Shown here piece after piece: positions 61,805 through 64,000 of a stretch of 64,000 nt of DNA. The DNA comes from Viscum album (lineage: Eukaryota > Streptophyta > Magnoliopsida > Santalales > Viscaceae). The position numbers and the translations under genes are program-made. The stretch is taken from assembly GCA_963277665.1 (NCBI GenBank), contig OY728121.1, positions 1,651,476,062-1,651,540,061 on the forward strand, read 5' to 3'. The notes under the pieces were generated by a model. The model saw nothing but the letters and a program-made list of their open reading frames with translations. It had not been told where the DNA came from and made no database searches. Within the stretch, counting starts at the first letter, position 1, and each line of letters begins with the position of its first letter.

Positions 61805-62150
61805 TTCTAGTGGGTGTACATTTAGACATAAAGAATTTATAATTTAATAAATTAAATATTGTAGTAGTTTATATTTTATGTGTATTTTACATAGTATCTT
61901 ATGATCATTATGATGTATTAATAAAATAAAATTTATGTATTTACATAATTTCATTGTGAATATATAATGGAACATGGATCTAATAATGATTAATAACTTA
62001 TAAAGAATTATAAGTAAAAACAGGTGTTGAGATCGTAACATTTGATGTTGTAAAGTTAAGAAGATTGAATATGTCCATAATGTTGGCATGTTATGAATAT
62101 AATTCCTAAATATCACTATAATATATTTTGTTAAAAACAAGAAAGTGTTG
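61805..62150 (+). mobile_element. Copia-type polypurine tract and LTR start (relic, related to 13171-13400)
   Basis: ATTCTAGTGGGTGTACATTT at 61804-61823 is related to TTCTAGTGGGAGTATGTTT at 13171-13189, and both continue with a (T)TTAGAC word. The LTR continuation is AT-rich with no sharp end. The 98-codon minus-strand open run across it is not a gene. Confidence 0.38.
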
Positions 62151-63369
62151 CAAATGTGTGATTGATCTAGTAGTTTGACACATATGATATGAAAAATCAG
62201 TGCATATGTTTGTTTTATTAAAATTTATTATTGAGACCATGAATACAAAATTGAATCATATTAAGAGTTTCATCCATTTTATCAACCATTCACACTGGAT
62301 ACATAAATGTATATTTAGATATACATTTCATGATGAGAAATTATAACTGACCACTAAATGTATGAATATGTTTATCCTTAACTGATGTTCATTGTGAAGT
62401 ATTATAGTATATGATGATACTTTAATGTTATATTGAATATGATTCTTTTGTAGATATATAAAATATGATCATGAATAAAAAAATAAATAGGATTCTTTTA
62501 TGTACTAGATAACCCACTATATATATACAATATAGGGTTCTATTGGGATATTATTTGTATAAGTGTTGCGAATGGGTCATATTTTAGTCCACATTAAAAA
62601 ATAATTGAACTCTAAAAATCATGATAACCATAATAAATTGATAACATAATTAAGAAAGTATTCGTATTGACATAGATAATATGGGGTTGGATCGATATGT
62701 TTCTAATCATGTTATTAGTTTGAGAATAACCAATATTGGATTTTCTTATCATATGATGAGGATAACAACAAGGACCTCAATTGAGATAGATTATTTGAGA
62801 GTGTGGAAACACATAGAAAATATATATATCTATATAGAGAAGAGACATTTATTGTGATTATCCTGAAGGATAAATGACATGTGATATATTCAATGAAAAT
62901 TTTAGTATAAACTATGATAATAGAGGCCAAATGAGTTGAATATATAGGATTGACATGTTCTTTTACCCAAGGTAACTCTATGAATTAGAAAAAGATAACA
63001 TATGAGAATTTGAATTTTCATATGATGAAGATTTTTGGACACAGGTACAAAAATATAGTTTTTTGAAAGACATAAATCCCTATCACTTTATTACATGATT
63101 AGAATGTATTTTTTCCATAGGATTATAATTTATTACATATATGGATCAAGAGATTCATATTTTATTTCAATTTTATAATGAATGATGGGTCACACACTAT
63201 GGATGACAAAATTTTGATTGAGTTTAACTAGGAATGATTCAATAAAATTATTTCAGAGTTAATATTAATGTTTTTGTAAGTGGTATTACATTTGTGAATG
63301 TGGAACATTTAATGTGAAATGATCTAAAGGCTAATATATATAGGATTTTTTATTTTTCATGTAAATTAT
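62151..63369. other. AT-rich stretch, partly worn LTR, no recognised gene
   Basis: 62270-62420 and 62700-63060 contain less AT-rich patches without aligned motifs. The minus-strand open run 62715-62930 is not recognised. No RNA gene seen. Confidence 0.35.
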
Positions 63370-63720
63370 TATTTTCATTCATAGTATATCAGTCCTTGCA
63401 ACATGAAGAAAAAATAATATCCTTTTATCATTTATTTTTCTCCCATATTATATATAATTTTTTGTATTGTTTCATTAAGTGAACCATTCGGGAAAATCAA
63501 TTTAATTTATTTGATACATATCCTATCTATTGAATTTATTAACAAGTTTTATCACATGAATAGGTCATATGATAATCAAGGAGTATCCATTATTTCATAT
63601 TTATCATCTATTTGTATTGGTTGTGTGTGGGTAATTCCATTATTCGTTTCTAAACCCCTTGGAAAACATTGGACTCTTTCTTCTTATGATTTTTTAGAAT
63701 ATTGATATGTTATCAGATCA
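63370..63720 (+). repeat. Dispersed repeat, copy 2 (related to 46200-46580)
   Basis: It matches 46.2-46.58 kb as described there. In this copy the repeat runs without break into progressively GC-richer sequence up to the window edge. The 64-codon open run 63511-63705 lies inside it and has no recognised motif. Confidence 0.5.
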
Positions 63721-63926
63721 TGGGAGAATGGATAATGCTACATTTATGATATTTGATCATTTTGAATTGTGTTTAAATCATTGTGGTATTCTTTTGTTTT
63801 CCACTTTGGTGATCTTTCTCAAACCCATGTTGTAATGGCTTGGACGTCCCTGGTCCATTACTTTGTGAAAATGTGGTGTTGGAGGTGTTCCGGGAGGACA
63901 AGGTGACTTATCCCCCAGCTGCTGCC
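63721..63926 (+). other. GC-richer lead-in to the terminal tandem repeat
   Basis: 63830-63926 has many G and C bases (GGTGTTCCGGGAGGACAAGG at 63884-63903), unlike the rest of the window. It probably belongs to a younger LTR or repeat that continues past the edge. Confidence 0.4.
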
Positions 63927-64000
63927 TACCGGTAGCTCGGTCTACCGGTAGCTGCTGATTACCGGTAGCTCGGTCTAACGGTAGCTGCTTATTACAGGTA
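63927..64000 (+). repeat. 33-bp GC-rich tandem repeat with ACCGGT palindromes, running off the window
   Basis: Copy 1 is 63927-63959 and copy 2 is 63960-63992, with a third beginning at 63993 (TACAGGTA). Each unit consists of TACCGGTAGCTCGGTC followed by TACCGGTAGCTGCTGAT, so the 33-mer is itself a worn doublet of about 16 bp. Copies differ by a few substitutions (ACCGGT to AACGGT or ACAGGT). Confidence 0.9.

Noticed and set aside
1..64000. Organellar, yeast-mitochondrial or Plasmodium-like origin suggested by the AT content and Asn-rich runs
   Set aside because: No organellar genes, tRNAs or rRNAs were seen, and the Asn-rich runs are full of stops. Athila-type and Sirevirus-type pol domains point to an angiosperm nuclear genome.
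1..64000. CRISPR arrays, bacterial operons, ribosome-binding sites
   Set aside because: No regularly spaced identical repeats, no gene-dense region and no Shine-Dalgarno-linked frames. The sequence is eukaryotic in character.

Overview
This window looks like non-genic nuclear DNA of a flowering plant with an extreme A+T bias. By eye roughly three bases in four are A or T and CpG is scarce; I did not compute the figure. No intact protein-coding gene, rRNA, tRNA or CRISPR array was recognised, and no open frame exceeds 191 codons. Plant origin is supported by decayed but readable LTR retrotransposons of plant lineages: a Ty1/copia element of Sirevirus type, a Ty3/gypsy element of Athila type, and long chromovirus-like gypsy LTRs. 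The combination of huge gene-free stretches and AT drift resembles what is reported for holoparasitic Rafflesiaceae such as Sapria. That comparison is an inference of low confidence.

Layout. 1-1370 is the right end of a chromovirus-like LTR. 1375-5345 and 7925-8745 are codon-phased Asn/Asp/Thr-type low-complexity arrays whose sense is on the minus strand, separated by a minus-strand LTR-like block. 8760-15000 is very AT-rich with faint gypsy and copia traces. 15300-18100 and 27400-31891 are two same-direction copies of one LTR family. Between them lies a Sirevirus relic: protease 18.6 kb, integrase 19.0-19.9 kb, reverse transcriptase 20.3-20.8 kb, an env-like stretch 21.4-22.3 kb, and an LTR ending near 24.64 kb. 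32060-33640 is an almost pure TAATTATT-type array.

34780-45600 holds the largest block of the phased array family. It has a minus-sense arm (35235-36070), a sense flip near 36.1 kb, then plus-sense arms (36270-41150 and 42140-44365), each followed by a related 1 kb flank. 48600-60200 is a nearly complete Athila-like element on the plus strand with gag end, protease, RT, RNase H, integrase core and C-terminus, polypurine tract and two LTRs. The right edge ends in a 33-bp GC-rich tandem repeat (63927-64000), the least AT-rich sequence in the window.

None of the elements could make a functional protein. Each reading frame is broken by many stops and frame changes, often of the type expected from C-to-T and G-to-A decay. 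The window is best read as layered, nested and partly deleted retrotransposons plus an unusual family of codon-phased degenerate arrays of unknown origin.
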